The notes beneath the pieces were generated by a model. The model searched no databases, was not told where the DNA came from, and saw only the letters and a list, made by a program, of their open reading frames with translations. DNA of 10,557 bases from the NCBI GenBank assembly GCA_009779455.1, contig WREG01000057.1, positions 1 to 10,557 on the forward strand, given 5' to 3'. Within the stretch, counting starts at the first letter, position 1. Every line of letters starts with the position of its first letter. This document shows positions 1 to 5,971 of this stretch, piece by piece. The DNA is from Oscillospiraceae bacterium (GTDB taxonomy: Bacteria; Bacillota; Clostridia; Oscillospirales; Acutalibacteraceae). Both the position numbers and the translations under genes were made by a program.

Positions 1-599
1 GCTTCAATGTGCTGCTGCCGCATCTCGCGGGGCATGGGCTGAGCGACGCTAAAGCGGTGTCGATGGGAATAAGAGACCGTTTGGACGTGATCGATTGGGT
101 TACCTACATAACCTCGGCAAACCCGGGTGCGGAAATCGCGCTTTTCGGCGTTTCAATGGGCGCGGCGACGGTAATGTGCGTCACGGGCGAGGAACTGCCC
201 GCCAACGTGAAATGCGCTGTGGAGGACTGCGGCTTCACGGGCGCGTGGGAGCAGTTCATTTCGATTTCGGAACAGTATCATATACCAAAATTCCCCGCGC
301 TAAGCGTCTTTGGCCTTCTGGCCAAGATACACGGGAAGGTTGATTTTAAAGACCATCCGCCTATAGTGCAGGTAACGAAATCCAAAACCCCTACCCTGTT
401 CATCCACGGCGGCGACGACAAATACGTGCCTTATTGGATGCTGAACGCGCTGTATGACCATGCGGCCTGCGAGAAGCGGAAGCTGACCGTGCCGGGGGCA
501 AAACACGCGAATTCAAATGTAACGAACCCGGAGCTTTATTATAATACTGTTTTTGATTTTGTAGGGGAATATATCGGCATTATGCAAACAACCGCATAA
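1..599 (+). CDS. Alpha/beta hydrolase, 5'-truncated by window edge
   Basis: This is the C-terminal part of a serine hydrolase of the alpha/beta hydrolase fold. The reading frame is open to the left edge (codons in phase with position 3), so the true start lies upstream and the GTG at 9 is probably internal. Numbering from that GTG, residues 4-13 (PHLAGHGLSD) match the strand/loop before helix A in this family. The nucleophile elbow is G47-V-S49-M-G51. The likely acid is D137 in HGGDDKYVP, and the likely base is H166 in GAKHANS, so the catalytic triad appears complete. No signal peptide can be judged because the N-terminus is missing. The sequence resembles the YqkD-like/S9-S33-like hydrolases of Firmicutes, which act on small esters or peptides; the substrate is unknown. 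The stop is 2 bases before the first ABC-2 permease gene, which implies co-transcription and probably translational coupling. A role linked to the exported compound is inference only. Confidence 0.88.
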   Translation, partial: FNVLLPHLAGHGLSDAKAVSMGIRDRLDVIDWVTYITSANPGAEIALFGVSMGAATVMCVTGEELPANVKCAVEDCGFTGAWEQFISISEQYHIPKFPALSVFGLLAKIHGKVDFKDHPPIVQVTKSKTPTLFIHGGDDKYVPYWMLNALYDHAACEKRKLTVPGAKHANSNVTNPELYYNTVFDFVGEYIGIMQTTA

Positions 600-601
600 T
601 T

Positions 602-1438
602 ATGAATAGAACGTTAAAAACAGGATTGTCAATTTTTAGGATCCGCGCCGCCGAAGGGTTGCAATACCGCCTGGCGGCGCTTTCGGGGGCGACCGTCAGC
701 ATTTTTTGGGTGCTGATAGAGGTCGTCGTCCTGACCGTGTTTTTCAAATACAGCGACAGCATGGGCGGCAACATCAACGGCATGACGCTGGCGCAGGGCA
801 TTTCCTACCGCTGGGTGGGGGAGCTTATGATAATGCTTCCGGCGCAGGCCGTTGACAGCGATTTGCTAAAAAAAATCACAAGCGGCGACATCGGGATAGA
901 GCTTTGCCGTCCCCTTGACTTATATTGGCACTGGTTTTCGCGCACTGCCGCGGGCAAAGTCAATTCTTTTGTCATGCGCGGCAGCATTGTGTTCGCGTTC
1001 GGCGCAATGCTGTCACTGCTGGGCTTCCGCAGCGTCGGCGCGGGCCTGCCCTGTTCCCCGCTGCATTTCGTCCTGTTTATAATATCGCTGTTTTGGGCGT
1101 TCCTGTTCAGCACGGCTTACGGAATGTTCGCGACATCTATACGGATAGGTCTTGAATGGGGCGACGGGCCGATAAACCTTATCACGGTGACGGGCATGGT
1201 GCTTTCGGGAAGCTTCCTGCCGCTTCAGCTGTGGCCGGATTTTATGCAGAAATTTTTGCGTCTCCAGCCTTTCGCAAGTTATATGGACACCCCTGCGCGG
1301 CTGTATGTCGGTTCGACAGATATACGGCCGGGGCTGTTTTTTATGGCAGTCCAGCTTGCATGGATTGCGGCGTTTGTCGTGTTTGGCAGGATGATCATGA
1401 AGCGGAAGGTTAAAAACGTGATTGTACAGGGGGGGTAA
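602..1438 (+). CDS. ABC-2 family transporter permease (COG4587-like)
   Basis: This is a 278-residue integral membrane protein, the normal length for ABC-2 permeases of the COG4587 group (ABC2_membrane_6, formerly DUF990). About six hydrophobic segments are visible, near residues 28-48, 70-85, 122-142, 153-176, 190-210 and 243-264. The family hallmark follows the second segment: T93-SGDIGIELCRPLDLYW-H110, the GDI..LxRPxDxYxxWF motif. A second conserved stretch, LSGSFLPLQLWP, is at 201-212. The C-terminus is basic and cytoplasmic (MKRKVKN). It would form the membrane channel of an efflux-type ABC transporter with the product of the next gene, powered by an ATPase not present here (COG4586 in typical operons). 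The ATG at 602 is 2 bases after the hydrolase stop; no strong Shine-Dalgarno is visible, which fits translational coupling. The substrate is unknown. Confidence 0.9.
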   Translation: MNRTLKTGLSIFRIRAAEGLQYRLAALSGATVSIFWVLIEVVVLTVFFKYSDSMGGNINGMTLAQGISYRWVGELMIMLPAQAVDSDLLKKITSGDIGIELCRPLDLYWHWFSRTAAGKVNSFVMRGSIVFAFGAMLSLLGFRSVGAGLPCSPLHFVLFIISLFWAFLFSTAYGMFATSIRIGLEWGDGPINLITVTGMVLSGSFLPLQLWPDFMQKFLRLQPFASYMDTPARLYVGSTDIRPGLFFMAVQLAWIAAFVVFGRMIMKRKVKNVIVQGG

Positions 1439-1443
1439 TACAT

Positions 1444-2235
1444 ATGCTGAAAGAAATAAAAATCTATTTCAAATTTATAAAAATGCACATCCTGTCCGGC
1501 CTTGAATACAAGGGCTGGTGGATGATGTGCGTTCAGACGGTGTTTATCGTTATTACCGACCCGATCTCCGTGCTTCTGCTGTTTTCGCGGTTCGGCGGCA
1601 TCGGAGAGTGGACAATGGAGCGGATATTATTGATTTACGCTTTGGCTGTGGCTTCTTTCGGGCTTGCGGAGAGCTTCTGCCGGGGATTTGACTATTTCCC
1701 GTGGAAGATGATACAGTCCGGTGATTTTGACCGGCTGTTATTGCGCCCGCACTCGCTTTTTACGCAGGTCGCGGGCTCCTATTTCCACTTGCACAGGCTG
1801 CCGCGCCCTATAACGGGGATTATAGCCGTGATTTGGCTTTTATCCCGCATGAACGTCCCGTTCAGCCCTTTGAATTTTATTATACTGGCCCTCGCGCTGG
1901 CAGGAGGCGTTTTGACCTACACGGGCGTCTTTATTATGACCTCAGGGCTGGCGTTTTTCACGATAAAAGGGCTTGACTGGATATATATTTTCACCAACGC
2001 CAGCTACCAGGTCACCCGATGCCCCATTGATTACATGCCTAAATTATTAAAAAACGCCTTTACCTTTTTTATGCCCATGCTGGTGATAAGCTATTACCCC
2101 GCCTCTGCCGTCTGCGGCTGGGGGGAGCCTGTGTTCACGGGCTTCTTGGCGCTTCCGGCCGGGGTTGCCTTTTTGGGGTTTTCGGTGGCTATATGGAAGG
2201 TCGGGGTTCGGCATTATAAAAGCACCGGAAGCTGA
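1444..2235 (+). CDS. ABC-2 family transporter permease (COG3694-like)
   Basis: This is a 263-residue membrane protein and the partner of the preceding permease. Hydrophobic segments lie near residues 27-48, 58-76, 118-134, 142-170, 205-222 and 229-252. The diagnostic motif is I90-QSGDFDRLLLRP-H103, equivalent to the I..G.FDR.LxRP signature of the COG3694 group, which is normally encoded next to COG4587. The start is set by a G-rich RBS (1429-1435, inside the last codons of the upstream gene) 8 bases before the ATG; the gap between the genes is 5 bases, so the two are surely co-expressed. The two products probably form a heterodimeric transmembrane unit. The gene ends one base before the stop codon of the convergent 45-residue gene, leaving no room for a dedicated terminator between them. 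Confidence 0.9.
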   Translation: MLKEIKIYFKFIKMHILSGLEYKGWWMMCVQTVFIVITDPISVLLLFSRFGGIGEWTMERILLIYALAVASFGLAESFCRGFDYFPWKMIQSGDFDRLLLRPHSLFTQVAGSYFHLHRLPRPITGIIAVIWLLSRMNVPFSPLNFIILALALAGGVLTYTGVFIMTSGLAFFTIKGLDWIYIFTNASYQVTRCPIDYMPKLLKNAFTFFMPMLVISYYPASAVCGWGEPVFTGFLALPAGVAFLGFSVAIWKVGVRHYKSTGS

Positions 2236-2236
2236 T

Positions 2237-2374
2237 TTATTTTTCCTTTTTCATTATTTCTTTTAATTCTTCCATCGCGTCTTTTGCTTCTTCAATAGTT
2301 TCGCAGGCTTCGATTTTGTCCGCGATAAGCTTAATAATAAATTCAAGTTGTTTGTCTGTCATAACGTCAACCAT
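2237..2374 (-). CDS. Small 45-residue hypothetical protein
   Basis: A short frame reads MVDVMTDKQLEFIIKLIADK at its N-terminus, then an amphipathic, charged stretch rich in Glu and Lys (EACETIEEAKDAMEELKEI) ending in MKKEK and TAA. Gene status is supported by an AAAGGA Shine-Dalgarno 6 bases before the ATG, a well-formed promoter upstream (2434-2462), and a helical heptad-like composition without low-quality codons. It is predicted to be cytosolic, with two helices and no Cys pair or membrane segment. It resembles the many short MTDKQ/MTNEQ-type proteins of gut Firmicutes that have no known function; that likeness is from memory of the style, not a proven homology. An internal ATG at codon 5 (MTDKQ) is an alternative start, but the RBS spacing favours the first. 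It lies downstream of helD on the same strand but has its own promoter. Confidence 0.7.
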   Translation of the reverse strand: MVDVMTDKQLEFIIKLIADKIEACETIEEAKDAMEELKEIMKKEK

Positions 2375-2433
2375 AATCTTTCCTTTCCGGTTTTGGCAAC
2401 CTTACTGTCTTACGTTTCCCTTCGACAATATTA

Positions 2434-2462
2434 AATATAACACATAAAATTATATATGCCAA
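2434..2462 (-). promoter_or_regulatory. Sigma-A promoter for the 45-residue gene
   Basis: On the minus strand the -35 is TTGGCA (2457-2462) and the -10 is TATATT (2434-2439), with a 17-base spacer. A TG one base upstream of the -10 makes it an extended -10. Transcription would begin near 2427 and give a leader of about 50 bases before the ATG at 2374. The stretch 2375-2485 between this gene and helD is AT-rich and holds nothing else that I can support; no terminator after helD is visible in it. Confidence 0.65.
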
Positions 2463-2485
2463 TAGATTTTTAAATTTCATATAAA

Positions 2486-4603
2486 TTAATTTAATAAAAA
2501 CAACCGATGCAGTGCCCTCGTCAGCATAAGATACAACAGCCTGTTTTCGCCGTCAGCGCATAATTTCCCGTAACCCGGAATAATAACGTTGTCAAACTCC
2601 AGCCCTTTGGCGTAAATAACAGGCATAATGACATTGCCTGATTTAAACATTTGGCCGCCGCTGTTTATCAATGTTATATTGGTTTTGCCCTCCAGCTTTT
2701 TATGCAGCACAGCCGCCTCTTTTGCGGTTTTTGTTATTATACAGGCTGTGCCGCCTAATTCCCCGGAATTCAATAATTCTATAACGGCATTTGCAGTGTT
2801 TTCGCTTTTAATGAACTGCGGCTCCGCCCCGTGACGGTCAAAAATTTCGTATGACGGGCTATCAATGAAATTCATGGCCAAATTGTTTATTTCTATTGTC
2901 GAGCGGTAACTTTTATTTAATGTCAGCGTGTCCGCACCGTAAATCTTTGCCAGCTTTTCCTTGTCAAGGGAATTGATGTCGGGGATTATCCCCTGATTAA
3001 CGTCCGCAAGCAGTGTGAATCGGCTTTTGGGGCAGAGCCTTTTTATGATTTTGTGCTGGGGCAGGCAGAAATCCTGCGCTTCGTCTATCAAAACATGGCG
3101 CGGTTCGGGGAAGGCATCCTTGTTTTCATAGCCCAGAACCGTTTTGACATACAAAATCATCAGTGCGTCCTCAAAATACAATAAATCTTTATCAATGCGT
3201 TTTTTCGTATCGCGGGCTATGTTCTGCCTGCCCTCCCCTTCGCAAAAAGCTTCAAGGGCTTTCTCATATATTAAAACCGCGTCAGCGTTCAAGCTGTCGC
3301 TTACCGACTGTTCAAGGTTTCTCAGGCAGTTTCTTTTTAGGCGTTTGTATTTTCTGTCCGCGTTTTCGTCAATTTCGCATATTTTGGAAATTTTTTCATA
3401 TAAAGCGTCATGATTTTCCAAAAAGAAATTTTCCACTTCGCCCAAAGCGTAGCTTATAAGCCGCTGTGTCCTCGCTCTGTGGTTATATGATTTATCATCA
3501 TTTAAAAAACGGCTTTCAAGCGTTTCCGCGCAGATTGCTTTTTCGCCTGAAAATTTATAATCCGCGAATTGAAATTGCAATTTGGAAATATAATCCTCCA
3601 AAAACGCGGAAAAACCTTCGCTGTATTTTAGTTTTACCGCTTCTTTTCTTTCAGGCTCGCGGCCTGAAAGAAAACAGTCGGCCTGCTCGAAATAATCAAG
3701 CAATTTATATTTGTTCTCAAAATTCACCCGCAGGCAGTCGAAAAAATCCGCTTTCAATATGTCGCGTTCACCCAGTTCGGGGATGATGTCGGCGATATAG
3801 GAGGCGAAAAGCCTGCTGTTCGTAAAAAGGATGATATCGCTAGAGCTTAGATACCCCTTGTTTTGGTATAAAAGCCACGCGACCCTGTGCAGGCCCACGG
3901 AGGTCTTGCCCGACCCCGCCGGGCCGAAAACTATCAGGTTCGAGCCGTCTTTGTAGCGTATCGCCCTGTTCTGCTCCTTCTGGATTGTGGATATTATGAC
4001 CTTAAGCCTGTCGCCGGAGCCGCCCGCGAGGGCTTCCTGCAATATATTGTCGTCAATCTTGACGCCTGAATCAAAATAGTATTTCAATTCGCCGTTTTCG
4101 ATTTTATATTGGCGTTTCAGCCCGATTTCCCCGCTGATTTCCCCGGCGGGAGCCTCGTAGCGGGCCGCGCCCGACTCAAAATCGTCATAAAACAGGGACG
4201 CCACGGGCGCGCGCCAGTCGATTGCATATGTTTTGAAAATCTTGCCGTCAAACAGCCTTTTCGGCCCGATATAATAAATATCGGCGGATTTTTCGCCCTT
4301 TTCCGTAAAATCCACCCTCGCGAAATAGGGCGAAAGGAGCATATTTTTCAGCATCCGTATCTCAATCTCATTTTCATGGACGCTTTGCAGCTTCATAGAC
4401 TGCTCGGTCTGAAAATCAAAAAGACCGTCGCCGTATACAGCCCCGTAGGGCTTGTCGTTTATATATTCCCTGCCCGCGTCGATTATCCTTTCCTTGCTTT
4501 CCCGCCGCCGGCTTTCAATTCTCAAAATTTCGGCATTAATAAATTCCAATGTTTCCGCAAGATTTTTTTCCTCATATTTATTATCATTTTTATTTTCACA
4601 CAT
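2486..4603 (-). CDS. helD: HelD-like UvrD/Rep superfamily ATPase/helicase
   Basis: This 705-residue protein belongs to the superfamily 1 helicase-like HelD group. In Bacillus, HelD binds RNA polymerase and releases stalled complexes from DNA using ATP. Residues 10-45 are a charged helical region matching the N-terminal coiled coil of HelD. Residues 109-139 (DIYYIGPKRLF ... IDWRAPVASLFYD) are the HelD-specific signature. Then come a Q-motif region (207-215), Walker A G227-PAGSGKT-234, Walker B VLIDEAQD 504-511, motif III LLADVNQ 531-537, motif IV with YR at 566-567, motif V VIYAKGLEFDNVIIP 662-676, and motif VI LMLTRALHR 692-700 at the extreme C-terminus. All ATPase motifs are intact. The length is somewhat below the 774 residues of B. 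subtilis HelD. The start is backed by GGAGGG (4612-4617) 8 bases before the ATG. A DNA-repair helicase role cannot be excluded from sequence alone, but the N-terminal signature makes RNA polymerase recycling the best call. Confidence 0.9.
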   Translation of the reverse strand: MCENKNDNKYEEKNLAETLEFINAEILRIESRRRESKERIIDAGREYINDKPYGAVYGDGLFDFQTEQSMKLQSVHENEIEIRMLKNMLLSPYFARVDFTEKGEKSADIYYIGPKRLFDGKIFKTYAIDWRAPVASLFYDDFESGAARYEAPAGEISGEIGLKRQYKIENGELKYYFDSGVKIDDNILQEALAGGSGDRLKVIISTIQKEQNRAIRYKDGSNLIVFGPAGSGKTSVGLHRVAWLLYQNKGYLSSSDIILFTNSRLFASYIADIIPELGERDILKADFFDCLRVNFENKYKLLDYFEQADCFLSGREPERKEAVKLKYSEGFSAFLEDYISKLQFQFADYKFSGEKAICAETLESRFLNDDKSYNHRARTQRLISYALGEVENFFLENHDALYEKISKICEIDENADRKYKRLKRNCLRNLEQSVSDSLNADAVLIYEKALEAFCEGEGRQNIARDTKKRIDKDLLYFEDALMILYVKTVLGYENKDAFPEPRHVLIDEAQDFCLPQHKIIKRLCPKSRFTLLADVNQGIIPDINSLDKEKLAKIYGADTLTLNKSYRSTIEINNLAMNFIDSPSYEIFDRHGAEPQFIKSENTANAVIELLNSGELGGTACIITKTAKEAAVLHKKLEGKTNITLINSGGQMFKSGNVIMPVIYAKGLEFDNVIIPGYGKLCADGENRLLYLMLTRALHRLFLLN

Positions 4604-4623
4604 AAAAACTACCCTCCGCCATT

Positions 4624-4644
4624 AATCGTCAATCGTCAATCGTT
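4624..4644. repeat. Three tandem 7-base repeats in the helD leader
   Basis: Three head-to-tail copies are seen: AATCGTC, AATCGTC, AATCGTT. They are flanked by ATT on the left and AATTAT on the right. They lie between the predicted helD -10 box and its Shine-Dalgarno, so they would fall at the start of the helD transcript or just around its start site. They could be a small operator or a slippage-prone microsatellite; the sequence does not decide. Confidence 0.7.
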
Positions 4645-4650
4645 AATTAT

Positions 4651-4678
4651 ATTTTACACCAATAAAAAAAGAAAACAA
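4651..4678 (-). promoter_or_regulatory. Predicted promoter of helD
   Basis: On the minus strand there is a -35 TTGTTT (4673-4678) and a -10 TAAAAT (4651-4656) separated by 16 bases. A perfect TATAAT overlaps just downstream (4646-4651), but it would need a 21-base spacer from the same -35. Whichever -10 is used, transcription would start about 40 bases before the helD ATG. The -35 lies in the left arm of the inverted repeat at 4672-4688. Confidence 0.45.
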
Positions 4679-4688
4679 GTCTTGTTTT
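4672..4688. promoter_or_regulatory. Perfect 8-1-8 inverted repeat between divergent promoters
   Basis: The arms AAAACAAG and CTTGTTTT are separated by a single T. Each arm contains a TTGTTT on one strand, and each such hexamer sits at the correct distance from a -10 box: 17 bases for the + strand cluster and 16 for helD. The element therefore has the geometry of a dimeric repressor or regulator site that would control both promoters together. It is too short and AT-rich, without GC in the stem top, to be a convincing terminator. Confidence 0.5.
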
Positions 4689-4710
4689 TTGCGGGGAAAT
4701 ATGTTATGAT
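4682..4710 (+). promoter_or_regulatory. Sigma-A promoter of the DUF4160 cluster
   Basis: The -35 is TTGTTT (4682-4687) and the -10 is TATGAT (4705-4710) with a 17-base spacer. Transcription would start near 4717 and give a leader of about 65 bases before the TTG start at 4782. The next three + strand genes follow with short gaps (12-16 bases apart, or overlapping) and no terminator, so this promoter may serve all of them. Confidence 0.6.
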
Positions 4711-4768
4711 ATATATGAAAGCAAAAAACGCTTACATATCGTTAAAAGTTACATTTTACGTGTGAACT

Positions 4769-4773
4769 GGAGG
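4769..4773 (+). promoter_or_regulatory. GGAGG ribosome binding site fixing a TTG start
   Basis: A perfect GGAGG lies 8 bases before TTG at 4782. No ATG or GTG in the frame is nearby, and the family N-terminus (MPEITRFYGI) begins exactly at this TTG, so the rare start codon is well supported. Confidence 0.75.
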
Positions 4774-4781
4774 TTGAAAAT

Positions 4782-5033
4782 TTGCCTGAGATAACACGAT
4801 TTTATGGTATCGTTATTCAAATTCATTTTAACCGTGAGCATAATCCGCCGCATTTTCACGCAATATATGGTGATAAAGAAGGCGCGTTCAGCATTAAAAC
4901 TTTAGAGATGCTGTATGGTAATTTATCAAACAAAGCGCAAGCTTTGGTGAAAGAATGGGCTAAACAATATCAAAAAGAATTGATGCAAATATGGGACACG
5001 AAGCAATTGAAAAAATTACAGCCGCTGGAATAA
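4782..5033 (+). CDS. DUF4160 domain-containing protein
   Basis: This 83-residue protein matches the DUF4160 family over its full length. It opens with the family-typical PEITRFYGIVIQIHF and contains the conserved H20-NPPHFHA-I28 motif. The middle has a short beta/turn region (IYGDKEGAFSI), followed by a helical C-terminus (residues 48-69, NLSNKAQALVKEWAKQYQ). The His-rich motif could bind metal or nucleic acid, but the biochemical function is not established. Such genes are usually followed by a DUF2442 gene and the pair has been proposed to be toxin-antitoxin-like; here no DUF2442 is recognisable, and the next frame encodes an unrelated Cys-rich protein. The start is TTG with a strong RBS. 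The gene is visibly more AT-rich than the left and right flanking operons, which is compatible with horizontal transfer. Confidence 0.85.
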   Translation: MPEITRFYGIVIQIHFNREHNPPHFHAIYGDKEGAFSIKTLEMLYGNLSNKAQALVKEWAKQYQKELMQIWDTKQLKKLQPLE

Positions 5034-5039
5034 AAGGAG
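5034..5039 (+). promoter_or_regulatory. AAGGAG ribosome binding site before a GTG
   Basis: The element starts directly after the DUF4160 stop codon and is 6 bases from the GTG at 5046. It is the best Shine-Dalgarno in this cluster, yet the frame it serves closes after 43 codons. This conflict is the main reason to suspect a frameshift in the next gene. Confidence 0.6.
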
Positions 5040-5045
5040 ATCAGC

Positions 5046-5177
5046 GTGAAAAATACTAAAGAAAGGAACCAACTTGACGCGAACGCCATGCGGATTTCAT
5101 GGTCTGTTTGTGCAATTTTGGTGTATGGCGTTTCTTATGGAACAATTCATACCGCATATTCATACATGCGAAGTTAA
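5046..5177 (+). CDS. Short GTG frame, possible original N-terminus of next gene
   Basis: A frame of 43 codons begins at a GTG with an ideal AAGGAG site. It reads MKNTKERNQLDANAMRISWS, then a hydrophobic run (VCAILVYGVSYG), and ends at TAA 5175-5177. The first 20 codons look like coding sequence (AAA, GAA, GAC, GCG, AAC, GCC) better than the overlapping frame does. It overlaps the Cys-rich protein frame for about 100 bases. Either it is a small protein with one membrane segment, or it is the true beginning of the Cys-rich protein and a one-base indel (for example in the T-run at 5116-5119) has split the gene. I recognise no family. Confidence 0.3.
   Translation: MKNTKERNQLDANAMRISWSVCAILVYGVSYGTIHTAYSYMRS
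5062..5067 (+). promoter_or_regulatory. AAAGGA site before a TTG start
   Basis: This AAAGGA lies 6 bases before the TTG at 5074 and makes that codon a possible start for the Cys-rich frame. It sits inside the 43-codon GTG frame, so it may also be chance (Lys-Glu-Arg codons naturally produce it). Confidence 0.35.
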
Positions 5178-5331
5178 GCTTTGCCGGCCAAAAACATGGG
5201 AAGAGTATTGTCCTTTAGAAGGAAATCTATCGGAAACACAAGATGAATGCGAAGACTGCCCTCATTTTATAACCATTGATTTTGACCCGGACAATCCGCT
5301 TTGCATGAGAGAGATTGTCAGAATAAATTAA
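5074..5331 (+). CDS. Cys-rich small hypothetical protein
   Basis: This frame gives 85 residues if the TTG at 5074 is used; ATGs at 5125 and 5137 are alternatives without a good RBS. The part from about residue 24 onward looks like a genuine conserved protein: HTCEVKLCRPKTWEEYCPLEG, then an acidic DECEDCPHFITIDFDPDNPLC. Cysteines are at 6, 17, 32, 37, 46, 59, 62 and 77; the C-X4-C and C-X2-C pairs suggest metal binding or a structural disulfide/zinc site. There is no signal peptide. I do not recognise the family. The N-terminal 20 residues (MTRTPCGFHGLFVQFWCMAF) have poor codon choice and may be an artefact of a frameshift relative to the GTG frame at 5046. The gene lies between DUF4160 and the MBL hydrolase on the same transcript. 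Confidence 0.55.
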   Translation: MTRTPCGFHGLFVQFWCMAFLMEQFIPHIHTCEVKLCRPKTWEEYCPLEGNLSETQDECEDCPHFITIDFDPDNPLCMREIVRIN

Positions 5332-5347
5332 AAGATGCTGATTATAA

Positions 5348-5965
5348 ATGGTGGAAATAACCTGCATAGGCCACAGCGGCTTTTTGGTCGAGCTGCCCGG
5401 GCATAATCTGATTTTTGATTATTTCACGGACAAAAAAAGAATAATAACGCCTGAGATTTTCAAGAACAAAAAGACCTGTGTGTTTGTTTCACACAGGCAT
5501 TTTGACCATTACAACAAAGATATATTCCGCTGGAACGGCTGGGGCGACATTGTTTATGTGCTTGACAGCGGCTGTTCCGCGCCGAAAAGCGACAATATAA
5601 TTTTTGTAAGCGTTGGCGGCGGGATTGATGTTTTCGATGATGTCAATGTAAAAACCTACGGCTCTACCGACGAGGGCGTATCATTTTTGGTCAAAACAGG
5701 CGGTTTTACAATATTCCACGCGGGGGATCTGAACGACTGGTACTGGGAGGGCGAATCAACGCCCGAGGAACTTGTTTTATATGAAAACAATTACATTAAC
5801 ATAATAAAACAGCTGGCCGGGATAAAAATAGACGCCGCGTTTGTCCCGGAGGATCCCCGCCTTGGGCGGAATTCCGGCAGGGGAGTCAGGCTCTTTAAAG
5901 AAATCGTCGCCCCTGCGAAAATTATCCCGATGCACTTCTCCGGCAACGACGGGGTAAGATGTTAA
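5348..5965 (+). CDS. MBL-fold metallo-hydrolase, apparently C-terminally short
   Basis: This is a 205-residue metallo-beta-lactamase-fold hydrolase. The metal-binding motif is S48-HRHFDHYN-56, with H49, H51, D53 and H54 as ligands. A further ligand set is H124-AGD-127, and the last conserved His is H196 in PMHFSGN. The N-terminus (ITCIGHSGFLVEL ... LIFDYF) is typical of the UlaG/YtnP-like cytosolic hydrolases that act on phosphodiester, lactone or thioester substrates; the substrate here is unknown. In relatives the chain continues for roughly 30 or more residues after the PMHF region, forming the last helix and strand; here it stops 9 residues after that His (GNDGVRC). The stop is 6 bases from the stop of the convergent lipoprotein gene, so the tail may have been lost by a rearrangement at this junction. 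The ATG has only a weak RBS (AAAGATG); it follows the Cys-rich gene by 16 bases. Confidence 0.85.
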   Translation: MVEITCIGHSGFLVELPGHNLIFDYFTDKKRIITPEIFKNKKTCVFVSHRHFDHYNKDIFRWNGWGDIVYVLDSGCSAPKSDNIIFVSVGGGIDVFDDVNVKTYGSTDEGVSFLVKTGGFTIFHAGDLNDWYWEGESTPEELVLYENNYINIIKQLAGIKIDAAFVPEDPRLGRNSGRGVRLFKEIVAPAKIIPMHFSGNDGVRC

Positions 5966-5971
5966 GCTTTT

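Noticed and set aside
2205..2245. Terminator between the permease gene and the 45-residue gene
   Set aside because: Only a 3-4 base stem (AGC/GCT) can be formed around the CCGG, too weak to support a terminator call on either strand.
4624..4644. CRISPR or iteron-type replication origin
   Set aside because: There are only three contiguous heptamers without spacers, and no Rep protein gene nearby.
4109..4765. Long + strand frame of 218 codons opposite the start of helD
   Set aside because: It is antisense to the well-supported HelD N-terminus, runs through the promoter region, and its translation is Phe/Pro-rich without any family pattern.
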